The notes under the pieces are model-generated. The model was not told where the DNA came from. It did no database searches and saw only the letters and a list, made by a program, of their open reading frames with translations. The translations under genes were made by a program, and so were the position numbers. Positions 1-8,054 of a stretch of DNA of 64,000 bases are shown here, piece by piece; the stretch's first letter is position 1; every line of letters begins with the position of its first letter. This stretch comes from Candidatus Bathyarchaeota archaeon (GTDB lineage Archaea > Thermoproteota > Bathyarchaeia > Bathyarchaeales > Bathycorpusculaceae): positions 1 through 64,000 of the forward strand of contig PLNS01000021.1 of assembly GCA_003141855.1 (NCBI GenBank). The letters are read 5' to 3'.

Positions 1-1029
1 CCGACATAAAATCTCAAAACGCTTACCTATGAACACGCTAAGCTGCTCCTTGCTCGGCACTGACGGCTTTCCATAAACCTCTGAAAACCAGAACGCAAGC
101 GTATTGTCTTGAATAACATACAGTCCTTTCTTGCTTCTCGCGGGTTTTTCTCCAAAAGGAACAATCCGTTCCACAATTTTGAAATCATGCTGAAGAGCCT
201 TCAAATACTTGGTTAAAGTGGTTGAACGGATCCCTACTTTCAGCGATATTTCATTCATAGAAACATAGCCAGCGCTAATTGCCTCCAGAATAGCATAATA
301 TTTCGCATACGCGTTTCCGAATTCCTGTCTCAGAATGTTTTCGCCTTCCTCCTTAAGCTGCGCCCCAACGTCAAAGAACAGCGAATTTAAGGCGTTTTCG
401 AAAGAACGGTTCTCAAGTTTTTCTACAAGGACATAGTAAAAAGGAACCCCTCCGAAGACGCAGTAAAAACTCACCTGCTGGGTAGGCAATAAGACTCCAA
501 AATCAGTTAAAACTTCAACCATTGTCCTAAACGAAAGTGCCTGCAGATTTATCGTGTTTGTAGCACGGTTAAAAAGAGGCGCTTTCTTAGCTGCAAAAAG
601 ACGGTTCATCATTCCTGCATAAGAGCCAGAAACAATGAGCATAATATTTTTCGAGTCTTTGTAATTATCCCATAGCCTCTGCAACTCGTAAGGAATGGCA
701 TCGTTTACAACAAGCAAATTGGAAAACTCGTCAAGACAAACAAGATCAACATCTTGCTCAAAAAGATACTCCAAGGCGTCCTTTAAAGAATCAAAAGGTG
801 GAGAATACCCCAATTTAAGTCGAATCTCCTCTTCCAAGTCCTTGGCAACCTGTTTCTCTTCCTTTGGCACTATAAGCATGCTTATTGCTTTCTTATCCTT
901 CGCAAACTCATCAATGAGGCGACTTTTTCCTATTCTCCTTCTGCCGCTGACAACAATTAAATCGGCGCCTGACCTTAAGTGCGCCTTCTCTAATGTTTCA
1001 AGCTCTTTTTCCCTGTTGTAAAACTTCAA
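1..1029 (-). CDS. Archaeal AAA ATPase with C-terminal winged helix (DUF234-like), partial
   Basis: The minus frame is open from a TTG at 1029 to the left edge, so the C-terminus is missing. The TTG directly follows an in-frame TGA, which fixes the start, and the protein begins MKFYNREKEL as is usual for this family. A P-loop variant GRRRIGKSR lies near residue 30 and a Walker B LVCLDEF near residue 95. A winged-helix segment (EISLKVGIRSTTLTKYLKAL) and a DUF234-like end (FGEKPARSKKGLYVIQDN) follow. These MoxR/STAND-like archaeal ATPases are common and their role is mostly unknown. An inverted repeat sits just upstream of the start. Confidence 0.85.
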   Translation of the reverse strand, partial: MKFYNREKELETLEKAHLRSGADLIVVSGRRRIGKSRLIDEFAKDKKAISMLIVPKEEKQVAKDLEEEIRLKLGYSPPFDSLKDALEYLFEQDVDLVCLDEFSNLLVVNDAIPYELQRLWDNYKDSKNIMLIVSGSYAGMMNRLFAAKKAPLFNRATNTINLQALSFRTMVEVLTDFGVLLPTQQVSFYCVFGGVPFYYVLVEKLENRSFENALNSLFFDVGAQLKEEGENILRQEFGNAYAKYYAILEAISAGYVSMNEISLKVGIRSTTLTKYLKALQHDFKIVERIVPFGEKPARSKKGLYVIQDNTLAFWFSEVYGKPSVPSKEQLSVFIGKRFEILCR

Positions 1030-1050
1030 TCATTAACCCTTCTAATTATT

Positions 1051-1071
1051 ATTATCCATTTTTAGGATAAT
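1051..1071. promoter_or_regulatory. Inverted repeat upstream of the ATPase gene
   Basis: ATTATCC (1051-1057) and GGATAAT (1065-1071) form a 7-bp inverted repeat with a 7-nt spacer, 22 bp upstream of the TTG of the minus-strand ATPase. A further GGATAA lies at about 1081. It may be an operator; nothing shows which protein binds. Confidence 0.35.
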
Positions 1072-1153
1072 CCAATAACTGGATAAATCACCTAATAAAC
1101 AATTCGCTGCCCTAATGACACCAAAAGCCTCGCACAAAGAAAAAACATTATTT

Positions 1154-1443
1154 TTAAAAAAATTTGGGCGCGTTTTTTTTAAGTTTTAGAGTGGTTTTTA
1201 TGTTGGTCATTTTTGCTATGGCGTTGCTTCTTAGCATGTCATGGCTGAATCGGATGGCTACTTTGACGCCGTATTGGACAGCTTTGGGTTCGCTCCAGTC
1301 TTCCACAGTTACGTCTCTGCGAATCGCTCTTGCACCTCATCGAAAAACCAATGGACACCTTTCAGACTATAACCAAAATAGTCCACAATAGACAAGACAT
1401 CTTTCCGAGCATTTTCAAGATCAGTAACAGCAGACGACTGCAA
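1154..1443 (-). pseudogene. Frameshifted small protein of unknown family; source of the dispersed repeat
   Basis: Read on the minus strand from TTG 1443, the sequence gives about 44 residues (containing NARKDVLSIVDYFGYSLKG) and then a stop. A shifted frame continues at once with EDWSEPKAVQYGVKVAIRFS and DMLRSNAIAKMTNIKTTLK to TAA at 1154. Joined, the two halves give a plausible protein of about 95 residues with one frameshift near 1320. I do not recognise the family. A 33-nt core of its 3' half recurs at 3368 and 3899 within more decayed sequence, so it seems to be the best preserved member of a local repeat. Confidence 0.5.
1206..1238 (-). repeat. Dispersed 33-nt repeat, copy 1 of 3
   Basis: This segment matches 3899-3931 at 32 of 33 positions and 3368-3400 more loosely. 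On the minus strand it encodes LRSNAIAKM of the broken small gene, and weaker similarity extends on either side (a QYG block about 45 nt away is shared with copy 3). It looks like the remains of a duplicated small gene rather than an insertion-sequence end. Confidence 0.6.
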
Positions 1444-1481
1444 ACCTGTTCAAAAAATAATTAGTTATAGTCTTCTTTTCT

Positions 1482-1527
1482 ATCGGTAAGATATTTAAAC
1501 AAGCGCGATTACCGATATATCGGTAAT
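1482..1527. promoter_or_regulatory. Operator/promoter of the AbiEi-like gene
   Basis: ATTACCGATATATCGGTAAT at 1508-1527 is a perfect 20-bp palindrome. A further half-site TATCGGTAA lies at about 1482-1490, and a TATA-like AGATATTTAAAC sits between them. The gene starts about 45 bp downstream. Sites placed like this would block TBP/TFB access, and autoregulation by an AbiEi-type winged-helix protein is the natural inference. Confidence 0.6.
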
Positions 1528-1571
1528 TGATCTATTAATCTCGCTTACCAACATGTCAACAGGCGGATGAA

Positions 1572-2171
1572 GTGAAATCACGTGGTACGCTTCGAGAGCG
1601 AATAATAAGAGTTCTTCTAGTTAAACCAGATGGTTCACTAACCAAGTACGGTTTGGCCAAGAAGGCACAATGCTCCTTTTCATGGGCGCATGAGTTCTTA
1701 CGCAAATTAGAGACGCTAACACTCATAGATGGAACAAAGGTCACTAACTATCCAGGTCTCATACAATACTGGCTCCAAGTTAAAACAAATGCAGAAAAGA
1801 AAGAGTACATGCACAAAGACCCACTAAGCCTACTCAACAAAGCGAAAATCCCCTATGCACTCACGACCTATCAAGCAGAGAATCTTGTTCAGCGCTATCT
1901 CTTCCCTTCACGCACCGACTTTTACATCGAAAGAAAAGACACAGAAGAATGGCACAAGCTCTTAACAGCCGAAGGTCTAGTCGGAAAAGGCAATGTGAGA
2001 ATACTAATCGCCGATTCTCATGTCTTCTATGGCTCATTTAAACGGCAGAACCTCACTGTGGTCTGCATTCCACAACTCATCGCTGACTTGTTCAAAGAAG
2101 GCGGGGTATGCACTGAAGCAGCAGAAAAACTTCTTCAAAAGGTGGAACAGCATGTCGTATCAACCCAATGA
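1572..2171 (+). CDS. AbiEi-like winged-helix antitoxin/regulator
   Basis: This 199-residue protein starts at GTG 1572. Residues 1-60 look like a winged helix (SLTKYGLAKKAQCSFSWAHE). The C-terminal half (ADSHVFYGSF, VVCIPQLIADLF, TEAAEKLLQKV) resembles the nucleotidyltransferase-like domain of AbiEi antitoxins, which repress their own operon and neutralise AbiEii nucleotidyltransferase toxins. No AbiEii gene follows: only a 33-codon open frame (2152-2253), overlapping its end, is present before decayed sequence. It may be an orphan antitoxin or a stand-alone regulator. The perfect palindrome upstream supports a regulatory role. Confidence 0.65.
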   Translation: MKSRGTLRERIIRVLLVKPDGSLTKYGLAKKAQCSFSWAHEFLRKLETLTLIDGTKVTNYPGLIQYWLQVKTNAEKKEYMHKDPLSLLNKAKIPYALTTYQAENLVQRYLFPSRTDFYIERKDTEEWHKLLTAEGLVGKGNVRILIADSHVFYGSFKRQNLTVVCIPQLIADLFKEGGVCTEAAEKLLQKVEQHVVSTQ

Positions 2172-2443
2172 AACAAAAACCTCCCAAAAACAACTACAGG
2201 ACATTCTCAAACAACTACCCCCAGCCAAATCCTCATCTGCAATGCTACCGTAAAGATTCAGAACCGTCTGTGTCTCATCCAAAGCAAGGGCACTAGCAAT
2301 CCTCTGATTAATATTTTCACCAGCGCCCGCCTCAGCAGTAGCGATATGACAAATAAGGTATCATAGTCTTCATTGACGTCTCGGTTCTAAAAAAGTAGGT
2401 TTAATATAACCCCCCTAACATTAAATGTAACAGCTGATATACT
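2172..2443. other. Decayed intergenic stretch
   Basis: A short plus frame ends at 2253. On the minus strand about 2190-2350 reads as protein-like sequence (ATAEAGAGENINQRIASALA) with no start codon and with stops on both sides. I take it as a gene remnant of unknown type. Nothing else is visible before the vapB promoter region. Confidence 0.3.
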
Positions 2444-2644
2444 TTGACAGAATGTTTAGCAAAAACAAGGAAAGTCGGGGGTTCATTGGTAGTTACTTTG
2501 CCCAAGGAGCTAGTGGAAGCCAAGAAAATTAAGGAAGGCGAAATTATCGAAATTAGCATAAAGAAACTGCGTAAAGATGGCTTTGGAATCCTCAAAGGTG
2601 TAGGTCCTTTTACCGTTGAAGATGAGCTGACGGCGCATGTCTAA
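2444..2644 (+). CDS. vapB: AbrB/SpoVT-type antitoxin (VapB)
   Basis: This 66-residue protein has a swapped-hairpin AbrB signature near the N-terminus (GGSLVVTLPKELVEAKKIKE). TTG 2444 is the best start because it precedes the whole domain. The gene overlaps the following PIN toxin by 8 nt, the usual arrangement for translationally coupled VapBC pairs. VapB proteins bind and inhibit the VapC RNase and repress the operon. The C-terminal tail (GVGPFTVEDELTAHV) would be the toxin-binding part. Confidence 0.85.
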   Translation: MTECLAKTRKVGGSLVVTLPKELVEAKKIKEGEIIEISIKKLRKDGFGILKGVGPFTVEDELTAHV

Positions 2645-3020
2645 GCATGTCATAGATGCTTATGCATGGATTGAATACTTAGATGGAACCAATGCGGGAA
2701 GAAAAGTCACCGCAATTCTTGAAAACAACTATGACATATACACGTGTGCAGTAACCCTTGCAGAAGTTGTTAGCAAAGTCGCACGTAAGGGCAAAGATGC
2801 AAAGATCGCATACGATGTTTTGCTGAGTAATTCACAAATAGTCAGTGTCGATGATGAGCTTTCACTGCAAGCAGGACTACTGCATTGTGAAATGCGCAAG
2901 ACTGCCAAAGATTTTGGTCTTGCTGATGCTTACGTTTTAGCTACCGCAAGAAGGCTTAAATCTAAAATTTTGACGGGAGATGCACACTTCAAACCCCTAA
3001 AGGAAGCAATAATGATATAA
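2637..3020 (+). CDS. vapC: PIN-domain toxin (VapC)
   Basis: This 127-residue PIN domain carries the expected acidic residues: an N-terminal Asp in HVIDAYAWIEYL, a Glu in TLAEVVSKV, an Asp in GLADAYVLATARR and a C-terminal Asp in ILTGDAHF. PIN toxins are Mg2+-dependent RNases that act on tRNA or rRNA. The gene overlaps vapB by 8 nt and ends just before a long non-coding stretch. The family assignment is firm; the RNA target cannot be told from sequence. Confidence 0.9.
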   Translation: MSKHVIDAYAWIEYLDGTNAGRKVTAILENNYDIYTCAVTLAEVVSKVARKGKDAKIAYDVLLSNSQIVSVDDELSLQAGLLHCEMRKTAKDFGLADAYVLATARRLKSKILTGDAHFKPLKEAIMI

Positions 3021-3458
3021 TAAATTCTGGTTGGCGAGGCGAACATGGAAGCTGAACCAATCTCGCATTTATTTTTAGAAAAAACAGTATTAAACTGTGC
3101 TCAAGTCTGCTTTCAAAACTCCAAATAAGCAAAACACTAAACCAGAAGATTTTTTGTTTTTATTATTCGTCATCTTTTGAATCTAAGCTGCGGTAGTAGA
3201 TGGCTTTTAGGAACGCCAGTTTCGGAAACATATTTCAACTTATCGGTAACTGCCACCAAGCAAGCCTAAATAATCCCCCCATACCATCTCTTGAATGTAA
3301 GTGCTGCGCTTTCGGCATATTAAGAAAAGTTTGGCATTAGTGCTCCTCCGGTGTTGTTATTATGCCTGTCATCTTTGCCATAAAATTGCTTCTTAGAAAG
3401 CTTAGCTCAAGCATGTGATTGCCCTTAAACCGTACTGGGTGTAATTTTATTGTTTTCT
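3021..3458. other. Non-coding stretch with repeat copy 2
   Basis: No open frame with coding character is visible. Positions 3330-3440 hold a degraded copy of the dispersed repeat (core 3368-3400), with LRSN and AKMT still readable on the minus strand. I see nothing else of note. Confidence 0.4.
3368..3400 (-). repeat. Dispersed 33-nt repeat, copy 2 of 3 (diverged)
   Basis: It shares GTCAT, TTGC and TTGCTTCTTAG blocks in register with the copies at 1206 and 3899 but is clearly more diverged. A tyrosine/glycine-type block downstream (TACTGGGTG versus TATTGGGTT) also aligns loosely. Confidence 0.45.
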
Positions 3459-3737
3459 TTATTGTGCGTCGTTGTCTGTTTCAGCGGTTGTTGGCTCATA
3501 GAGAGACGGGTTAGGGAGATATTGCGGGAAAACTTCCTCATCGGTTTGTTTCGCTGGGTTGGCTACATTTCTATCTTGTGGTTTACTATTCAGCGTTCTG
3601 TATAGGCCGCAGTAGTCTCCGCCTTTTCTTGTGCAGGTATAGTTTAAGTTTGAAAAAGAGTTGCATGAGCAGGAAAATTCGCAGTTTGTTTTCCAGAACT
3701 TTAAAATGGACAAGAAATCGCGTTTAAGTGGCTTCAT
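3459..3737 (-). CDS. Small cysteine-rich hypothetical protein
   Basis: This is a 92-residue protein if the ATG at 3737 is used; GGTGAGG seven nt upstream is a good ribosome-binding site, better than that of the ATG 15 nt further out. It has a basic N-terminus and six Cys between about residues 19 and 44 (NCEFSCSCNSF, YTCTRKGGDYCGLY), a possible metal-binding knuckle. The tail is Pro/Thr-rich. I do not recognise a family. It lies between decayed repeat copies, so it may be accessory. Confidence 0.45.
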   Translation of the reverse strand: MKPLKRDFLSILKFWKTNCEFSCSCNSFSNLNYTCTRKGGDYCGLYRTLNSKPQDRNVANPAKQTDEEVFPQYLPNPSLYEPTTAETDNDAQ

Positions 3738-3752
3738 TTTTTTCCTCACCAT

Positions 3753-4266
3753 TGGCCTGGTTGCAAATCGTTCTCAAAAAAATGTTCTTTTTTATTCTTA
3801 TTTAGACTTATGACGGTATAATCACAATTGCAACTTCACATTCCTAGTTCAAAAAAGCCCTCTCAAAATATAAGCTATAAAGTTTGTTTTTCTTTGTTGT
3901 CATTTTTGCTATGGCGTTGCTTCTTAGTATGCCTAAGCCGACCGTGTGGTTGCGTTGATGCCATATTGGGTTTTGTGAAGTCTCTGTCACCCGAGCTTCA
4001 CTGAAACGGTTTTTCGGTTTTGTGAAAAATCGTCACCTATTACTAAGGCTTTGGCAAAATCGATATCAAAAGCAAAGTAATCAAAGTTATGTCCACTTTG
4101 GACTATCATCTTACCTTTAAGGTGCTTTGTTTTTGAAATTTCAGGTTGCAACATGACCTCGATAATTTGTAGTCACCATTGTGCAGTAATTGCCTCGAGA
4201 GTAGTACTTTTAATTTTAATTAGGAAATTTTTATAAGGTAGTATCTAAATAATCTGTAATTGATTA
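3753..4266. other. Non-coding stretch with repeat copy 3
   Basis: The best matching repeat copy (core 3899-3931) is here, followed on the minus strand by broken reading frames (HNFDYFAFDIDFAKALVIG near 4010-4100) interrupted by stops. A promoter for the downstream vapBC pair probably lies in the AT-rich 4205-4260 segment. No intact gene is visible. Confidence 0.4.
3899..3931 (-). repeat. Dispersed 33-nt repeat, copy 3 of 3
   Basis: It is identical to 1206-1238 except for one base. The surrounding reading frame is broken by stops, in contrast to the copy at 1154-1443, which needs only one frameshift correction. Confidence 0.6.
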
Positions 4267-4509
4267 TTGAAGGGATTGCAAATACAGAAGATAGTTAAAG
4301 TTACTAGAAAGGGGCAGACAACCATTCCCGCGGAAATCAGAGAGAAACTAGGCATAAAAGAAGGAGATGAGTTAGCAGTAGAAGTTATTGAGCAAGGCGT
4401 AGTTTTCAAGCGTATACCTAAAATAGAGAATTGCGCGGGAATTTTTGCGGGCCACGGTGATGTGGCAGAACTGAAAAGAGAGATTGACAAGCTGCGTGAG
4501 GAATACTAG
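4267..4509 (+). CDS. vapB: AbrB-type antitoxin (VapB), second pair
   Basis: This 80-residue protein has a canonical AbrB/MazE-like domain: KVTRKGQTTIPAEIREKLGI followed by KEGDELAVEVIEQGVVFKR. The start chosen is TTG 4267; a second TTG three codons on would also keep the domain. The charged tail (VAELKREIDKLREEY) is a typical toxin-binding helix. Three nt separate it from the PIN gene downstream. Its sequence is unlike that of the first VapB in the window, so the two pairs are not recent duplicates. Confidence 0.88.
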   Translation: MKGLQIQKIVKVTRKGQTTIPAEIREKLGIKEGDELAVEVIEQGVVFKRIPKIENCAGIFAGHGDVAELKREIDKLREEY

Positions 4510-4512
4510 CTT

Positions 4513-4911
4513 TTGAAGCAAGTTTTGGACAGCCGGTTTCTTGTCGAATACTATTATTCCGAAGACAAAGAGCTGCGACATAAAGCTAATCAGAAAATGC
4601 GGGAACTAACTCAAACAAGTAACGGGATAATACCAACTATAGTTGTCTCCGAAACGATCCAGCTAATCTGCTCAAGAGAGGGTAAACAGAAAGCAGAAAT
4701 GATTTATCTCTCAATCGTAACAAGCGGAATAAAAATGGAGAGCCTGAGTCCTTCTATCGCTAAAGAAGCTGGTATTCTCAAGAGCACATACAAACAGGTT
4801 CCTTTAGCCGATTGTATCATTGCCACCACAGCCATTAAAAATCAAGCTAGAATAATTTCAGACGACCCGCACTTCGATTTCATAAAAGAAACCAAACGAA
4901 TCTGGTTATAA
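4513..4911 (+). CDS. vapC: PIN-domain toxin (VapC), second pair
   Basis: This 132-residue PIN protein starts at TTG 4513. Acidic residues expected of the family appear in VLDSRFLVEYYY (D), TIVVSETIQLI (E), PLADCIIATTAI (D) and IISDDPHFDFI (D). It is the likely RNase partner of the AbrB protein 3 nt upstream. The gene ends about 145 bp before the convergent protease gene. Confidence 0.88.
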   Translation: MKQVLDSRFLVEYYYSEDKELRHKANQKMRELTQTSNGIIPTIVVSETIQLICSREGKQKAEMIYLSIVTSGIKMESLSPSIAKEAGILKSTYKQVPLADCIIATTAIKNQARIISDDPHFDFIKETKRIWL

Positions 4912-5056
4912 TTTAAAAAAGACCAGAAAAAAATTGGCTTTAACTAGAAGAAACCTCAAACGGCTAACACAATATAAATTCTCGCTCAGAGCAAGCCCAG
5001 ATAGGTCTTAAATTAATTGTGGCAGACGAGTAAAAAAACAACAAAAATGTGGGAAT

Positions 5057-6514
5057 TTAGCCCTTTAAGGTGGCAAAAAACCCTCTTACCACATCTTTAA
5101 TTGATTGAATCAGCGGATGCCGTATCTTTTCGGGCGATAGCTTCTCTAGGCGGTCTACTCTAAAGTAGATGGGCGGATGAGGATCCAAACCCAACCATTC
5201 TTGAATACGAAAAGACGGCGTTCGCTCATAGAGCAGTCGTTGGAAACCGATTTTTTCCAGCGACCCCGCTAAAACCTCCGGGTTACCAACCATTATGGCG
5301 GACACTAAGTCGGCTCTGGCTTCAAAGAATTTGGCGATGAAGAATATAACAACCATAACCGCCCAGAAGTAGGCAAAGAACAGGAAAGAAGAGAAAAGCA
5401 ACGGGAATAGTGGAAGCAACACATAGAAGCGGAAGAGAAACTCTGCAGAAACCAAACCGTACAGAATGAGCGGGTCTCGTCCCTTGAGGTGCCCAAACTC
5501 GTGCCCCAACACGCTGACAATCTCGTCTTCTTCAAGATGGACCAAAAGACCAGTGGTTATCAAAACCAACCCGCGGCTCGGGCTTGGACCTGAAGCCGCC
5601 GCGTTTGGAACCATAGTGTTCGAAACTACTACTTTGGGCATTGGAAAACGGAACCTGTCAGCAACATTTTTCACCAGTTCGTAAACGTTAATTTTTTTCG
5701 CCTTCAAATTCTCCAGTTCGCAAGGCACCCTATGCTTGAGAAAGATTTGCTGGGCAGATACAGCATCCACCTGGCCCTGTTTGGCGATTATTTCGTCGTA
5801 GATTTCTTTTTTTATGGCTATCAACGTTTCTCGGGGATAAGTTTTGTTGAAGTCGTTTTTCGCGCTTACGGGCAGGTAGTATTCAAGAAAGTGTATGATG
5901 GGGTTAGCTTGTGTAATCTGCCAGTCAGCGCTTCTTGCGATGAAACGGTTGGAGTAAAAAACAAAAAAGAATTGTATTCCTATTAGAATTAATGGGGCAA
6001 TCCAAAAGGCACTTGGAAAAGCCACGGATATGACTATGAAAATTGCCGTTCCGAAAATGATGAAAACTACGAAGAAGAGAATTTGGGTTTCTAAAAAGAA
6101 GCGGTTGAAGGATTTTTCGGGTTTAGTGTAAGCTTCTGGAACGATTTCTTCGCCTTCTCTCCATGCAAAATAAACGGTTGCGCTTCTAGCGTTCTGTGAG
6201 AATATTTGCATGGCAATCAGGACGTCTTGTTTGGCTTCTTCGATGGCTGTTTGGGAAACACCAGGTTCGATCGGGTTTATTTTTAGTTCAAAGGGGGTGC
6301 CACTTTTAACTTCCACCCCGAGAAGCTGTTTTCCCTGCATGTCGGTTACAACGTATGATAATTTGTCGCCGTGATCGGTTGTTTCCCGGGTAATGTTTGT
6401 GAACCGTTGTTTTTGGGCAAGCAGGTATTGTGAGTAAATAAAATCGAATAACTTCTCGTAATAGCTAGGGGGAACTTCTGGAGTAATCCTGTAAGAAGAA
6501 GGCGCGGACATCAT
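5057..6514 (-). CDS. htpX: HtpX-like M48 membrane zinc metalloprotease
   Basis: This 485-residue protein has the zinc site HEFGH at about residues 338-342 (VLGHEFGHLKGRD) and a later EARAD that supplies the third ligand, as in M48/HtpX proteases that degrade misfolded membrane proteins. Two hydrophobic segments lie near residues 140-185 and two more near 355-395, giving a multi-pass membrane protein with a cytosolic active site. The N-terminal 130 residues are a soluble extension not found in short bacterial HtpX. The gene is monocistronic. Confidence 0.85.
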   Translation of the reverse strand: MMSAPSSYRITPEVPPSYYEKLFDFIYSQYLLAQKQRFTNITRETTDHGDKLSYVVTDMQGKQLLGVEVKSGTPFELKINPIEPGVSQTAIEEAKQDVLIAMQIFSQNARSATVYFAWREGEEIVPEAYTKPEKSFNRFFLETQILFFVVFIIFGTAIFIVISVAFPSAFWIAPLILIGIQFFFVFYSNRFIARSADWQITQANPIIHFLEYYLPVSAKNDFNKTYPRETLIAIKKEIYDEIIAKQGQVDAVSAQQIFLKHRVPCELENLKAKKINVYELVKNVADRFRFPMPKVVVSNTMVPNAAASGPSPSRGLVLITTGLLVHLEEDEIVSVLGHEFGHLKGRDPLILYGLVSAEFLFRFYVLLPLFPLLFSSFLFFAYFWAVMVVIFFIAKFFEARADLVSAIMVGNPEVLAGSLEKIGFQRLLYERTPSFRIQEWLGLDPHPPIYFRVDRLEKLSPEKIRHPLIQSIKDVVRGFFATLKG

Positions 6515-6815
6515 TTAGGGCGTCAGAACCTATACTTAATCACGTTTTTGGGTTTTATAACCTTATTGCTATCATCCAACTTCTTTTTTTGCAGCAGTTG
6601 CCTTCATTTTAAAGGGGATTTGACGATACCGCAAAACGGGACAGCGTTTATTAATCTCGAAAAACATTGATAGCAATGCCCAAAGCCAAAGGGCAAGAAG
6701 TCTTTGTTGAAATCAAACCAGCTATCAGTTTGGTTTGGCATCACAAAGAATTATATCGGCTAATGATGACCTCCCAAGGTTTAAGAAAGCCGAGATTATA
6801 AAAATTTAAAAGGGA
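6515..6815. other. Divergent promoter region with a possible 41-codon ORF
   Basis: The region lies between the diverging protease and response-regulator genes. ATG 6676 opens a 41-codon frame ending at 6801 (containing VFVEIKPAISLVWHHKELYR), with no clear ribosome-binding site; it could be a small gene or a remnant. ATTATAAAAATTTAAAAG at about 6795 is AT-rich and may hold the regulator promoter. Confidence 0.3.
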
Positions 6816-7223
6816 ATGTTAGAAGTGGAAGCACCTAAAAAAACAATACTCGTTGTAGATGATGATAAATCAATACTTCGAACGTTCACACGCATCCTTC
6901 AAAAGAGCGGTTACGAGATTGAAACAGCGGAAACCGGCAAGGAAGCCATGGAAAAAGCTGAAAACCGCGCCTACGACTTAGCACTGGTAGACATTAGGCT
7001 TCCAGACATGGACGGCACAGACTTACTTGCAAAACTCAAAAAACAACTCCAACACACCGTTAAAATCATGATTACAGGCTTTCCGTCCCTTGAAACCGGC
7101 GTTAAAGCGCTCGATGAAGGCGCAGATGCTTATTTGGTTAAGCCGGTGAAGCCTCAGGAACTGCTGGTTTTGTTGGAAGAGAAACTTAAGAACCGTGAAG
7201 AACCCGCCGAAGTTAGCCATTAA
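6816..7223 (+). CDS. Response regulator receiver domain protein (CheY-like)
   Basis: This 135-residue protein is a single receiver domain. The acidic pair is in VVDDDKSIL (about residues 15-18), the phospho-acceptor Asp in LALVDIRLPDMDG (near 60), the Thr in MITGFPS and the Lys in YLVKPVKP. No output domain follows, only a short acidic tail, so signalling must be through protein contacts. No histidine kinase gene is nearby. Confidence 0.9.
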   Translation: MLEVEAPKKTILVVDDDKSILRTFTRILQKSGYEIETAETGKEAMEKAENRAYDLALVDIRLPDMDGTDLLAKLKKQLQHTVKIMITGFPSLETGVKALDEGADAYLVKPVKPQELLVLLEEKLKNREEPAEVSH

Positions 7224-7277
7224 CAGCCTTAACATCCGCAAGATGGCGGGCTACAGCGTTCAATTTCGCTAAACTGT

Positions 7278-8054
7278 CTATTTGGCATAAGGCTTGGTTT
7301 TGCCAGTGACTATTTGCAGTATGCCCATCCAAGCATTAAACCTCGAATTTACGCCAGCCTTTTTCTTGATAAAAAACGGTCTGTCAACAGTGTTTAGCAT
7401 GGGCAAATCGTTAGGCGCATCGCCCACCCCGAAAGTTTCAACCTTCCCAAACATTTGGCAATAAAGATTCTTTAACACGGTGATGGCTTTTCCCTTATCC
7501 GTGTTGCCTGTGAGATGGAAGTATCTGCCGCCTTCAATACAGTGCAATCCCTCACGTTTTATGGCATCTAGAATACATGACTTGTTTCCTTCCAAGATGC
7601 GGAAAGGTTCATCATGCTCCCGCTTCTGAGCCAATTTAGCCAAATTCGACGGCAACCCAGTGTCAAACGCTAATTCTTCAAGGCTCATATCGCCAAAACC
7701 CACGATTTTTGCAGCCGTCTTCTCCTTAATCTCAGCCAGTTTTCTCCTTAAAGTGCCATAAGAAGCGCCTAATCTGATAACGTTGTAACGTGCGGTTTTC
7801 GCGCAAGCGTAACTGAAAGGAAAATAATTCTTAGGAATGAATACGGCTGCACCATTCTCAGCGATGAAAGGCTCGTTGAGACCGACTGCTTTGCGGTAGA
7901 ATTCTATTTCGTTCCTAGTTTTGCTGCTGCAAAAAACAATCGAGCTGCCCAAAGCGGACAGTTTATTTACTATAGGCTTTGTTTCACAGTAATCGTATTT
8001 ATCATCGAGGAACGTGCCGTCTAAGTCGGCGAAAATTACGCTTTTAGTTTTCAA
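7278..8054 (-). CDS. mpgP: Mannosyl-3-phosphoglycerate phosphatase
   Basis: This 258-residue HAD-superfamily enzyme shows the nucleophile motif DLDGTFLDD at the N-terminus, motif II Ser in VFCSSKTR, a Lys in the C-terminal cap region (NTDKGKA) and motif III GVGDAPNDLPML. It removes phosphate from mannosyl-3-phosphoglycerate to give mannosylglycerate, a compatible solute. It overlaps the synthase gene by 11 nt, which confirms the assignment. Confidence 0.92.
   Translation of the reverse strand: MKTKSVIFADLDGTFLDDKYDYCETKPIVNKLSALGSSIVFCSSKTRNEIEFYRKAVGLNEPFIAENGAAVFIPKNYFPFSYACAKTARYNVIRLGASYGTLRRKLAEIKEKTAAKIVGFGDMSLEELAFDTGLPSNLAKLAQKREHDEPFRILEGNKSCILDAIKREGLHCIEGGRYFHLTGNTDKGKAITVLKNLYCQMFGKVETFGVGDAPNDLPMLNTVDRPFFIKKKAGVNSRFNAWMGILQIVTGKTKPYAK

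Noticed and set aside
1164..1391. Plus-strand hydrophobic 75-residue ORF
   Set aside because: The minus strand reads as protein once one frameshift is corrected, and the repeat copies decay in that frame; the plus frame has no ribosome-binding site.
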